Assembly (NCBI GenBank): GCA_030041435.1
Contig: JASHNW010000040.1
Span: 62,001 to 126,000 of the forward strand
DNA: 64,000 nucleotides
Source of the DNA: Acidobacteriaceae bacterium
GTDB lineage: Bacteria > Acidobacteriota > Terriglobia > Terriglobales > Acidobacteriaceae
Reading direction: 5' to 3'
This document shows, in pieces, positions 7,670 to 15,459 of this stretch. The notes under the pieces are model-generated. The model was given only the letters and a program-made list of their open reading frames with translations. It was not told where the DNA came from and made no database searches. How positions within the stretch are numbered: position 1 is the stretch's first letter; the number at the start of each line of letters is the position of its first letter. Made by a program: the position numbers and the translations under genes.

Positions 7670-8383
7670 ATGGCCCTGACCCTGCGAGTCGAGTACGCTC
7701 ACCAGCGCAAGATGCGCACGCGCAACACGCGGCGGTATCGCGCTGCGCACTGGCCCATCTGGATCTGGGTGTTCTTCCTCGCGCCGGGGCCGCTGACCTT
7801 CGAGCTGTTTGAGCGCGGCGGCAGCGTGCGCAATCTGGTATGGCTGGGCGCGGTGCTGGTGCTGACCGGCGTGGCTGCGCTGTTCGGGCAGCTTCCGGGC
7901 GCGGAGCCAGCGCCGTACATTCTGCGCTTCACGGAGGATCGGCCCAACCCGCTCTACCGGCGCATCTGCTACACGTTTGCGTGGAATGCGCTGCTCAACT
8001 TCGCGCTGCTGAACCTGGCCGGGCTGGTGTGGGCGGCGGGCAGCGGACAGTGGCGCCTGAAGCAGATTTACGCGCACGGATATACGCCGCTGCTGCTGGC
8101 GATTCTGGCTCTGGGATGGTTCGGTGCGCTGCCGCGGGTGCGGCGCTCCACGCAGGGCGAGGGCTGGGAGCGGCGCTACTTCTATGGCGCGGTGTGGTCG
8201 GTTACGGCGGCGCAGACCGTGCTGCTGATCCTGTGGAAGGCGCTCGCGAAGAACCACACCACCGATCTGGTGAAGCTTGCCGTCTACTGCGCGGTTCTGG
8301 CCGGCATGGGGGTGCTGGCTGCCTTCGGGGTGCTGCCGAGGACGCGGCCGATCCTGCCGGGCGAGCTGATGATCGCGGACTGA
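7670..8383 (+). CDS. Uncharacterised multi-pass membrane protein
   Basis: A 237-residue protein of unknown function. After a basic N-terminus (residues 1-27, many Arg), about six hydrophobic helices are visible: near residues 28-42, 53-70, 105-128, 140-155, 180-195 and 203-222. Basic loops such as RRYR and RVRRS suggest positive-inside topology with a cytoplasmic N-terminus. No catalytic motif is recognised. It follows the HAD gene by 27 bp on the same strand, but a TATAAT box overlapping the HAD stop suggests separate transcription. The reading frame is convincing by length and amphipathic pattern; no function is proposed. Confidence 0.75.
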   Translation: MALTLRVEYAHQRKMRTRNTRRYRAAHWPIWIWVFFLAPGPLTFELFERGGSVRNLVWLGAVLVLTGVAALFGQLPGAEPAPYILRFTEDRPNPLYRRICYTFAWNALLNFALLNLAGLVWAAGSGQWRLKQIYAHGYTPLLLAILALGWFGALPRVRRSTQGEGWERRYFYGAVWSVTAAQTVLLILWKALAKNHTTDLVKLAVYCAVLAGMGVLAAFGVLPRTRPILPGELMIAD

Positions 8384-8468
8384 CGCTGCGCCCTTTTATA
8401 AAACCTTTACAGGTTCCTTGTGCGGCCTTTGCAGGCGTTCGCCTCCAATGGGAGCAGAGGGATTTGGC

Positions 8469-8630
8469 ATGCTTATCGGCACCGACAGCCTGGCCCTGTC
8501 CGCGCTGGCCATCGTGGTCGCATTCGGAGTGGCATTTCTGCTGTGGACGCTGGCCCACCTGTTTCGAGAATCGCACCCGCCGAGCGGGTCGAGGACGCAG
8601 CTCTTTATACCGCGCCCTCGCCGCCACTGA
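8469..8630 (+). CDS. Small single-pass membrane protein
   Basis: A 53-residue peptide with one strong hydrophobic segment (SALAIVVAFGVAFLLWTLA, about residues 11-29) and a short basic tail ending RPRRH. The open frame can extend to 8418, but the ATG at 8469 has GAGG about 8 nt upstream and starts just before the membrane helix. An AT-rich box (TATAAA, 8397-8402) lies upstream. Nothing identifies a function. It ends 12 bp before the convergent stop of the dioxygenase gene. It could be a chance frame, so confidence is moderate. Confidence 0.45.
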   Translation: MLIGTDSLALSALAIVVAFGVAFLLWTLAHLFRESHPPSGSRTQLFIPRPRRH

Positions 8631-8642
8631 ACGGCGGGCCCT

Positions 8643-9767
8643 CTAAAGATTGCCGCGGGCGTCCTGCTCGCGCTCAATGGCTTCGAACAACGCCTTGAAG
8701 TTGCCCTTGCCGAAGCTGCGGCTGCCCTTGCGCTGGATGATCTCGAAGAACAGCGTGGGGCGATCTTCCACCGGCTTGGTAAAGATCTGCAGCATGTAAC
8801 CCTCGTCGTCGCGATCCACCAAAATCCCCAGCTTTTCCAGTTCCGCAATGGGCTCGTCGATTTTGCCGACGCGACCCTCCAGCTCCGTGTAGTAGGTGTG
8901 CGGCACGGTGAGGAATTTGACGCCCTGGCTCTGCAGGCCGGCAACGGTGTGCAGGATGTCGTTGGTGGCCATGGCGATGTGCTGCACGCCGGGACCGTGG
9001 TAGAACTCCAGATACTCCTCGATCTGCGATTTTTTGCGGCCTTCCGCCGGCTCATTGATGGGGAACTTGACGCGTCCGTTGCCGTTGGCCATCACCTTGG
9101 ACATGAGGGCGGAGTATTCGGTGGAGATGTCCTTGTCGTCGAAGTGCTGGTAGAGGGAGAAGCCCATGGTCTGCGCGTAGAAGTCGACCCAGCGGTTCAT
9201 CTCGTTCCAGCCCACGTTGCCGACCATGTGGTCGATGTAATTGAGGCCGGTAGGGCGAGCCAGCTTGTCCTCGGGCTCGGTGCGATAGCCGGGCAGGAAG
9301 GCGCCGCGGTAGCTACCGCGCTCGACGAAGGAGTGGATGGTGTCGCCATAGGCGGCGATGGAGGCGATGCGGACCATGCCGTCGCTGTCTTTCAGCTCAA
9401 AAGGCTCGCGCACGCTGCGGGCGCCGCGCTTCGTGGTCTCTTTCCAGGCCTGGCGGGCATCGTCGACCCAGAGGGCCACATCGCGCACGCCGTCGCCATG
9501 GATGCGCACATGCTCGGCGATTTCGCCGTCGGGGCGCAGCGGCGTGGTGAGGACGAAACGGATCTTGCCCTGCTGGAGCACGTAGGAGGCGCGATCGCGC
9601 ATGCCGGTCTCGGGGCCTGCATAGGCCACCAGCTTCATGCCAAAGGCCAGCCGGTAAAAGTAGGCGGACTGGCGCGCGTTGCCAACGTAGAACTCAACGT
9701 GGTCGGTGCCGTTCAGGGGGAGAAAATCTTTCTGCATAGCAACTTCAGGGTGCAACAAAGTCGACAT
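8643..9767 (-). CDS. hpd: 4-hydroxyphenylpyruvate dioxygenase
   Basis: Converts 4-hydroxyphenylpyruvate to homogentisate in tyrosine catabolism, using Fe(II) and O2. It has 374 residues and two VOC-type halves. The iron ligands can be placed: a His in YIDHMVGNVG, a His in GVQHIAMATNDI and a Glu in LFFEIIQRKG. The C-terminal RSFGKGNFKALFEAIEREQ is diagnostic for the family. The open frame extends far 5' to 10343, but the family N-terminus begins at the ATG at 9767, preceded by AAAGGAG. No other tyrosine-catabolism genes are adjacent (no hmgA or fahA seen). It converges with the small membrane protein upstream. Confidence 0.95.
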   Translation of the reverse strand: MSTLLHPEVAMQKDFLPLNGTDHVEFYVGNARQSAYFYRLAFGMKLVAYAGPETGMRDRASYVLQQGKIRFVLTTPLRPDGEIAEHVRIHGDGVRDVALWVDDARQAWKETTKRGARSVREPFELKDSDGMVRIASIAAYGDTIHSFVERGSYRGAFLPGYRTEPEDKLARPTGLNYIDHMVGNVGWNEMNRWVDFYAQTMGFSLYQHFDDKDISTEYSALMSKVMANGNGRVKFPINEPAEGRKKSQIEEYLEFYHGPGVQHIAMATNDILHTVAGLQSQGVKFLTVPHTYYTELEGRVGKIDEPIAELEKLGILVDRDDEGYMLQIFTKPVEDRPTLFFEIIQRKGSRSFGKGNFKALFEAIEREQDARGNL

Positions 9768-10028
9768 GGGGATACAGCTCCTTTGCACTGCGCTTTTCCC
9801 GCCGCTTCCAGGCAAACCGGACGTCGCCCGCCGCGGTCCTGGGGTGCGGTTGGGCGCGCAGCGACTGATTACATTAAACCCGCGCGGCCAGAACGGTCCA
9901 GCGCCTGCTGCATAAAGAATTGACGAATCTGCGTCCCCCCGAGTTGGCCGCCTGGGTGGGGGTGCGCGGGGGGTAGCCGGGTTCGTCGTACCATAAATGC
10001 GAAGAGGCTCCTGCGGCGGGGGATTCGC

Positions 10029-10433
10029 GTGCATAAACACTGGTGGGATCTGCTGCTCCAATACTGGCACGTCATCGATAACTTCGTGCCCTACGTCATC
10101 GGGGGCGCGGGTGCGGCGGGCGGGACGACGCTGTTGCAGAGAATGCGCCAGCGGCGCGCCGCGGCATGGCCGAGCGCGGACGGCGAGGTGCGGTACGTCT
10201 CGATGAAAAGGAAAAAGGGCTATACGGCGACGGTTGGGTACCGGTACTACGCGCGTTCCGAGTACCACGAGGGAAAATATTCGCGCCAATTCCGCCGCAA
10301 GGAGCACGCCGAGCAGTTCACCGAGGCGCTGCGCGGACGGCATATTCAGGTGCGCTACAAGGAAGACAAGCCGGGAGTCTCAGTGGTGCTGGAAGACGAC
10401 CTGCGCATGACCGGGGCGCTGCAGGTGAGCTGA
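10029..10433 (+). CDS. Uncharacterised protein, possibly DUF3592-like
   Basis: A 134-residue protein starting at GTG (10029), with a GGGGGAT run upstream. Residues 10-35 are hydrophobic and Gly-rich, giving perhaps one membrane anchor. The C-terminal half is a basic beta-rich domain (YTATVGYRYYARSEYHEGKYSR and onward) that resembles DUF3592-like domains with the pattern Y.Y...G..Y.....F....A..........V.Y. No catalytic residues are seen. It stands alone between the divergent hpd gene and ligD, which begins 67 bp later. The function is unknown. Confidence 0.6.
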   Translation: MHKHWWDLLLQYWHVIDNFVPYVIGGAGAAGGTTLLQRMRQRRAAAWPSADGEVRYVSMKRKKGYTATVGYRYYARSEYHEGKYSRQFRRKEHAEQFTEALRGRHIQVRYKEDKPGVSVVLEDDLRMTGALQVS

Positions 10434-10500
10434 CGGGCCGGGGGGTCAGGCCGGGGATTGGCTGAATATCCGGCAGCCCTGCGGAGGCTCCAGGACTCCA

Positions 10501-13296
10501 ATGGTTGAGATGGCCAAACGCGCGGCCCCATCCCGATCTCGACGAAAATCGCCTTCCGATGCGGTCGATGGGCAGCTGGCGCGCTATCGCTCCATGCGCG
10601 ATTTTGCGATGACGGCGGAGCCGCGGGGCGCTGCCGGGAAGAAACGGGGCGGGGCTGAGCTTCCGTTTGTCGTGCAGAAGCATGCTGCTACGCGGCTGCA
10701 CTACGACTTTCGCCTGGGCTGGCGGGGCGTGCTGAAGAGCTGGGCGGTGGCCAAAGGCCCCAGCTTTAATCCCGCCGACAAGCGCCTGGCCGTGGAGGTG
10801 GAGGACCACCCGATCGAGTACGGCGGATTCGAGGGGACGATTCCGCAGGGGCAGTACGGCGGCGGGACGGTGATGGTGTGGGACCAGGGGACGTGGGAGC
10901 CGCTGGTGGACGTGGACGAGGGCCTGAGGGACGGGAACCTGAAATTTGCGCTGAACGGGAAGAAGCTGCAGGGACGATGGGCGCTGGTGCGCATGAAGGG
11001 CGGTCGCTTTGCGCGGGAAAGCAAGCCCAACTGGCTGCTGATTAAAGAGCGCGACGAGTTTGCGCGCGGGCCGGAGGATGAGCCGATCACGGAGGAGGCG
11101 CCGAACAGCGCGGTCACCGAGCGCAGCCTGGAGCAGATTGCCGCGGCGGAGGACCATGTCTGGAATTCCGACGAGCCGGTGAAGGCTCGAAAAAAGGCGC
11201 AGGCGAATCGTTTGGGACTGAAACGGAGGAATGCCGGAAGCGAGGGGAAGCAGTCGCGCTTGCCGGATCGTGCATCGCTGCTGCGCGATGTGCCTCGGGA
11301 GAAAATGCCGGGGTTCGTCGCACCGGAACTCGCGGTTTCCGTCGAGGAGCCGCCGGAGGGCGAGGACTGGCTGCATGAGCTGAAGCTCGACGGGTACCGG
11401 ATTCAGGCGCACGTCGAGGAGCGGGGCTCGGCGCGGCGCGTGCGACTTTTCACACGCAAGGGGCTGGACTGGACGCATCGCATGAAGGGCATTGCGGAGG
11501 CTGCTGCGGAGCTGCCGGTGCACGCGGCCATCCTCGACGGCGAGGTGGTTGTGCTCACGCCGGATGGCGGCACGAGCTTTGCCGATTTGCAGGCTGCCTT
11601 CGAAGAGGGCGCCCGGCACCCGCTCACCTATTTCGTCTTCGACCTGCTGCACCTCGACGGGCACAACCTGCGCGGGCTTCCGCTGGAGCGCCGCAAGACG
11701 ATTCTGGAAGGTTTGTTCCATGAATACGGCGATCGCTCTGTGCTGCGGTACAGCAGCCATATTCGCTCACGAGGCGCAGAGATGTTTCGGCGCGCGTGCG
11801 CGATGGGGGCCGAGGGCGTTGTTTCCAAGCTGGCCAGCGCGCCCTACCAGTCGAAGCGCTCGCACGACTGGGTGAAGGCGAAGTGCCGGCTGCAACAGGA
11901 ATTCGTGGTGGGCGGATTTACGCCGCTCTCGAACGGCGAGCATGGCGTGGGCTCGCTGCTGCTGGGGCATTATCGCGACGGGCGCCTGATTTATGCGGGG
12001 CGCACCGGCACGGGCTTCAATCGCAGGACGCACAAGCTGCTGCGCGACCGGCTTGAAAAGCTGCGCCAGGCGAAGACGCCGTTCTACGAGCCTCCCGCTG
12101 AGGCGAAGAAGGACGCGATCTGGGTGAGGCCTGAGCTGGTGATTGAGGCGCGATTCGCCACGTGGACGGCGGACGAGCGGGTTCGCCAGGCTGCGTTCCT
12201 CGGGCTGCGCGAAGATAAGGACCCGAGAGATGTTGTTCGGGAGGGGGCGGCCAGGCCAGCGGAAACGGGGGGCCGCAGGCATGGCGCGGCGAAGCCGGCG
12301 GCCAAACGCTCGAAGCGGAGCTCCGCGCGGCACGCGGCCAGGCCGGGCATCGCGGCCAGCACGCGCGCCGGAACGTCCGCCAGCGCCGAGGTTGCCGGCG
12401 TCCGGCTCACGCATCCCGACAAGATTCTCGATGAGGGATCGCGGCTGACCAAGCGGCAGCTCGCCGAATACTTTGCTGCTGTCGCCGAGCACATGCTGCC
12501 GCACATCGCCGACCGGCCGCTGAGCATCGTGCGCTGCCCGGAAGGCAGCGGCAAGCCGTGCTTCTTTCAGAAACACATTGGCAGGGGCTTGCCGGCGGGC
12601 GTGGACAGCGTACCGGTCCCGGCGAAAACCGGCGGGGCGACGGAAGAGTATCTGACCATCTCGAAGGCGGAGGGCCTCGTCGGGCTGGCGCAGATGGGGG
12701 TGCTGGAAATTCATCCGTGGGGGTCGCGCAACGAGTCGCTGGAGACGCCCGATCGCCTCATCATCGACCTCGATCCCGATCCGGATCTTCCTTGGCAACA
12801 GGTGGTGGAGAGCGCGATGGAGGTGCGCGGCCTGATGCATCATCTCGGGCTCGAGACGTTCGTGAAATCGACTGGGGGCAAGGGGATTCACGTTGTCGCG
12901 CCGATCAGGCCGGAGCGCGAGTGGCCGGAAGTGAAGGAATTCGCGCACAACTTCGTACTGATGATGGAGCGCGCGAACCCGAAGCTCTATCTGACGAAGA
13001 TGACCAAGTCCGCACGCACGGGGCGGATTTTCCTCGACTATCTGCGCAACGAGCGCGGAGCGACCGCGGTGGCGCCGTTCTCGCCGCGCGCCCGCGCCGG
13101 AGCCCGCGTCGCCATGCCGCTGACGTGGGCAGAGCTGAAGCGGACGGATGCGAAGCAGTTTGCGGTGGCGAATTTCGAGGCGTGGAAGAGCCGGCTGAAG
13201 CGCGATCCGTGGCTGAAGATGGGCCAGGTGAAGCAGGGGCTGACCGATCGGGCCATCGCGGCCGTTACAGAAATGACCGGGACAAAGTCAGCTTAG
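10501..13296 (+). CDS. ligD: DNA ligase D (non-homologous end joining), PE-LIG-POL architecture
   Basis: A multifunctional end-joining ATP-dependent ligase of 931 residues. Three domains follow in order. The 3'-phosphoesterase spans about 55-170 (FVVQKHAATRLHYDFRL, then PEGQYGGGTVMVWD-like residues). The ATP-dependent ligase spans about 275-590, with nucleotidyl-accepting Lys295 in ELKLDGYRI and the motif EGVVSK. The primase-polymerase spans about 640-915 (DLDPDPDLPW, then KSTGGKGIHVV). A low-complexity Lys/Ala/Arg linker (about 580-630) separates ligase and polymerase. It normally works with Ku, but no ku gene is in the window. The stop at 13296 lies 3 bp before a palindromic repeat. Confidence 0.96.
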   Translation: MVEMAKRAAPSRSRRKSPSDAVDGQLARYRSMRDFAMTAEPRGAAGKKRGGAELPFVVQKHAATRLHYDFRLGWRGVLKSWAVAKGPSFNPADKRLAVEVEDHPIEYGGFEGTIPQGQYGGGTVMVWDQGTWEPLVDVDEGLRDGNLKFALNGKKLQGRWALVRMKGGRFARESKPNWLLIKERDEFARGPEDEPITEEAPNSAVTERSLEQIAAAEDHVWNSDEPVKARKKAQANRLGLKRRNAGSEGKQSRLPDRASLLRDVPREKMPGFVAPELAVSVEEPPEGEDWLHELKLDGYRIQAHVEERGSARRVRLFTRKGLDWTHRMKGIAEAAAELPVHAAILDGEVVVLTPDGGTSFADLQAAFEEGARHPLTYFVFDLLHLDGHNLRGLPLERRKTILEGLFHEYGDRSVLRYSSHIRSRGAEMFRRACAMGAEGVVSKLASAPYQSKRSHDWVKAKCRLQQEFVVGGFTPLSNGEHGVGSLLLGHYRDGRLIYAGRTGTGFNRRTHKLLRDRLEKLRQAKTPFYEPPAEAKKDAIWVRPELVIEARFATWTADERVRQAAFLGLREDKDPRDVVREGAARPAETGGRRHGAAKPAAKRSKRSSARHAARPGIAASTRAGTSASAEVAGVRLTHPDKILDEGSRLTKRQLAEYFAAVAEHMLPHIADRPLSIVRCPEGSGKPCFFQKHIGRGLPAGVDSVPVPAKTGGATEEYLTISKAEGLVGLAQMGVLEIHPWGSRNESLETPDRLIIDLDPDPDLPWQQVVESAMEVRGLMHHLGLETFVKSTGGKGIHVVAPIRPEREWPEVKEFAHNFVLMMERANPKLYLTKMTKSARTGRIFLDYLRNERGATAVAPFSPRARAGARVAMPLTWAELKRTDAKQFAVANFEAWKSRLKRDPWLKMGQVKQGLTDRAIAAVTEMTGTKSA

Positions 13297-13299
13297 CAG

Positions 13300-13410
13300 A
13301 GCAGTTTCGGAATACACGCAGACTTTTTGAGGCTGGTGCAGGGTGGCTTCTTCCTGATGAAAAAGCCACTGGAGCGTGTGCCTTCGGTCTGCACCGATTC
13401 CGAAACTGCT
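13300..13410. repeat. Palindromic interspersed repeat, copy 1 (111 bp, MITE/REP-like)
   Basis: The element is bounded by a perfect 14-bp terminal inverted repeat, AGCAGTTTCGGAAT and ATTCCGAAACTGCT. Inside it, GGTGCAG pairs with CTGCACC, and GTGGCTTCTT pairs with AAAAAGCCAC (one mismatch) around a short loop. The whole unit can fold as one long cruciform. A second copy of identical length lies at 43308-43418 with 10 substitutions and no gaps (about 91% identity). This copy fills the gap between convergent ligD and the oxidoreductase gene and supplies two bases of the latter's stop codon. No transposase is encoded. Confidence 0.85.
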
Positions 13411-14818
13411 ACAGGCGGCGCAGGGCCATCTTTGCGGCGTGGTAGCCGCACATGCCGTGGACGCCGCCGCTGGGCGGTGTGGACGAGGAGCAGAGATAGA
13501 GGTTTTTCGTTCCCGTGTAGTAGTTGCCGAGGGCGGGGCGAAACACGAACTGTTTGATGGACAGCAATCCGCCGTTGATATCGCCGCCGACCAGGTTCGC
13601 GTCCATGCGCTCCAGCACGGCGGGTGAGGCAATATTCCGCGCCAGGACGCAGTCGCGGAATCCAGGCGCGAACCGCTCCAGCTGCGCCTCGATGCGGCCG
13701 GTCATGTCCACATCCGATGCATTGGGGACGTGGCAGTAGACCCATGCAATGTGCTTCCCTTCCGGTGCGCGCGCGGGGTCGAAGAGAGTGGGCTGCGCCA
13801 CCAGCATGAAGGGCTGCTCGGCGATCTGGCCGTGCGCCGCCGCGTACTCCGAGCGGGCAATCTCCGCGAACGTTCCGCCCACGTGCACGGTGATGGAACG
13901 GTTGCACTCGCGCGCCTTCCACGGAATGGGCGAGGAGAGGGCGTAGTCGATCTTGAAGACGCCGGGGCCGTACTGGTAGTCTTCCATGGCCTTGCGGTAG
14001 GTCTTCTGGAGCCGGCCTGCGGCGACAGAAAGTAACTGCCGCGGTGTCAAATCGCAGAGGATGGGGCCGTCTCCGGCATCCAGCTCGTCGAGCGAGGCGA
14101 TGCGGCGCCGGGTGTGAACCTCTCCGCCCAGGTCGCGCAGGACCCCGAGCAACGCATCGGTAATGGCCTGGGAGCCGCCGCGCGGAATGGGCCAGCCGAC
14201 GACGTGCGCCGCTGCGCCCAGCACCATGCCGATGGCGGGGCTGAGGGGCTCGTCGAAGCTGAGGAAGGAATGGCCGGCGAGGCCCGCGAAGAGCGCCCGG
14301 GTCCGCTCGCTGCGGAAATGGTGCTTGGCGAGCGAGCTGGCCGACTGCATGGCCAGGCGCCCGAAGTTGGCCATGAGGAACGGCCTGCGCGGAATGCGCG
14401 TGACGGGGCCCAGGGCATCGACGACGAAATCGGTCCAGTGCACGGCCAGCGGCCCCACCATTTCGCGCCACGCGCGGGCATCCTGGCCGAGCACAGTCTC
14501 CTGATCTTTGAGGCTGTGCTCCAGGGTGACCGCGGTGCCGTCGTCGAGGGGATGGGCGAGGGGAGCGGTTCCGTGGATCCATTGCAGCCCGTGAGCGGCC
14601 AGGGGCAGCGAGGCGAAGAACGGCGAGCCGGCGCCCATGGGGTTGGCCGCGGAGCCGAAGTCGTGTCGGAATCCGGGGAGGGTGAGCTCCATGGTCCGCG
14701 CGCCGCCGCCGGGCTGGGCTTCGGCCTCGTACACGTCTACCCTGAGCCCGGCGCGGGCCAGCACAATGGCCGCCGCCAGACCGTTGGGGCCCGACCCGAT
14801 TACGCAGGCGCGCCGCAT
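13409..14818 (-). CDS. FAD-dependent phytoene-dehydrogenase-like oxidoreductase
   Basis: A 469-residue flavoprotein of the phytoene desaturase/PYROXD2-like family. The N-terminal dinucleotide-binding motif VIGSGPNGLAAAIVLARAG (residues 6-24) is followed by the second FAD-contact segment VYEAEAQPGGGART. The C-terminal GGVHGMCGYHAAKMAL matches the usual closing FAD motif. The substrate cannot be told; many relatives are misannotated as carotenoid enzymes. No carotenoid gene adjoins it, though dxs (isoprenoid precursor supply) lies about 640 bp upstream on the same strand. Its TAG stop uses the last two bases of the repeat at 13300-13410, so insertion of that element may have reset the C-terminus slightly. 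Confidence 0.85.
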   Translation of the reverse strand: MRRACVIGSGPNGLAAAIVLARAGLRVDVYEAEAQPGGGARTMELTLPGFRHDFGSAANPMGAGSPFFASLPLAAHGLQWIHGTAPLAHPLDDGTAVTLEHSLKDQETVLGQDARAWREMVGPLAVHWTDFVVDALGPVTRIPRRPFLMANFGRLAMQSASSLAKHHFRSERTRALFAGLAGHSFLSFDEPLSPAIGMVLGAAAHVVGWPIPRGGSQAITDALLGVLRDLGGEVHTRRRIASLDELDAGDGPILCDLTPRQLLSVAAGRLQKTYRKAMEDYQYGPGVFKIDYALSSPIPWKARECNRSITVHVGGTFAEIARSEYAAAHGQIAEQPFMLVAQPTLFDPARAPEGKHIAWVYCHVPNASDVDMTGRIEAQLERFAPGFRDCVLARNIASPAVLERMDANLVGGDINGGLLSIKQFVFRPALGNYYTGTKNLYLCSSSTPPSGGVHGMCGYHAAKMALRRL

Positions 14819-14868
14819 GGTCTCAGTCTCACGTTAACAGGGTAGCCCCAGGCGGGCGCAAGTGACGA

Positions 14869-15402
14869 TCAGGCGCGCTGCGCGCGACGGCGGCGGCGCT
14901 CCTGCATGCGCATCCTCACATAGAAGACCAGGTATACGACCACGGCCAGATTGATGGCGGTGAGGCCGATCCTCATCCACGTGACATGCCGGATCACCAG
15001 GATGACTTCCCAGGGCAGGAAGCACGCGGTGAGGGTGAGAGTGACGAACTCCGCCCAGGCCTGGTTGAGCACGAGGCCGGTGCCCTCGATGGCATCGAGC
15101 GCGGCGATGGCAAAGATGGCCGCGCTGATCTGCTTTATGCGGTGCGGATCGATCATGGCCACGCGGATGAGGACCAGATTGACGAGGTGGCCTTCGGGAT
15201 TGAACCGCATTTCATAGATAAAGTGCTCGACGATGCCCACCAAGTCCTTGTGGAGAAGGCGGATGGCGCCGATGCCGAGCAGGACGAACAGGAAGGCCTG
15301 GGCGAGCTTGAATGCGCCGATGGCCATGATCCAGCGGTCGTGGCGCGAAGGCACACGCTGGGCCGGAGGATGCGGTGCAGTCGGCGAAGGGTGGGAGTGC
15401 AT
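14869..15402 (-). CDS. DUF2127-type membrane protein
   Basis: A 177-residue inner-membrane protein. After a His/Pro-rich N-terminus there are about four hydrophobic helices, near residues 26-48 (AIGAFKLAQAFLFVLLGIGA), 88-106, 115-135 and 143-162, and an Arg-rich tail ([10 protein letters not shown]). The GAFKL...LF motif near the first helix and EG.GL in the middle are typical of the DUF2127 family, whose function is unknown. It lies between the oxidoreductase and dxs on the same strand, 57 bp after dxs. Confidence 0.75.
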   Translation of the reverse strand: MHSHPSPTAPHPPAQRVPSRHDRWIMAIGAFKLAQAFLFVLLGIGAIRLLHKDLVGIVEHFIYEMRFNPEGHLVNLVLIRVAMIDPHRIKQISAAIFAIAALDAIEGTGLVLNQAWAEFVTLTLTACFLPWEVILVIRHVTWMRIGLTAINLAVVVYLVFYVRMRMQERRRRRAQRA

Positions 15403-15459
15403 GCAGTGAGATGCTGCTTCGATCTTCCCACATTGGATGCGATGCGAGCCAGCGCAGGG

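Noticed and set aside
13300-13410. Shared peptide encoded by both palindromic repeat copies
   Set aside because: A conserved frame exists in both copies, but the substitutions are not biased to synonymous sites and there is no start or ribosome-binding site. The conserved property is the fold.
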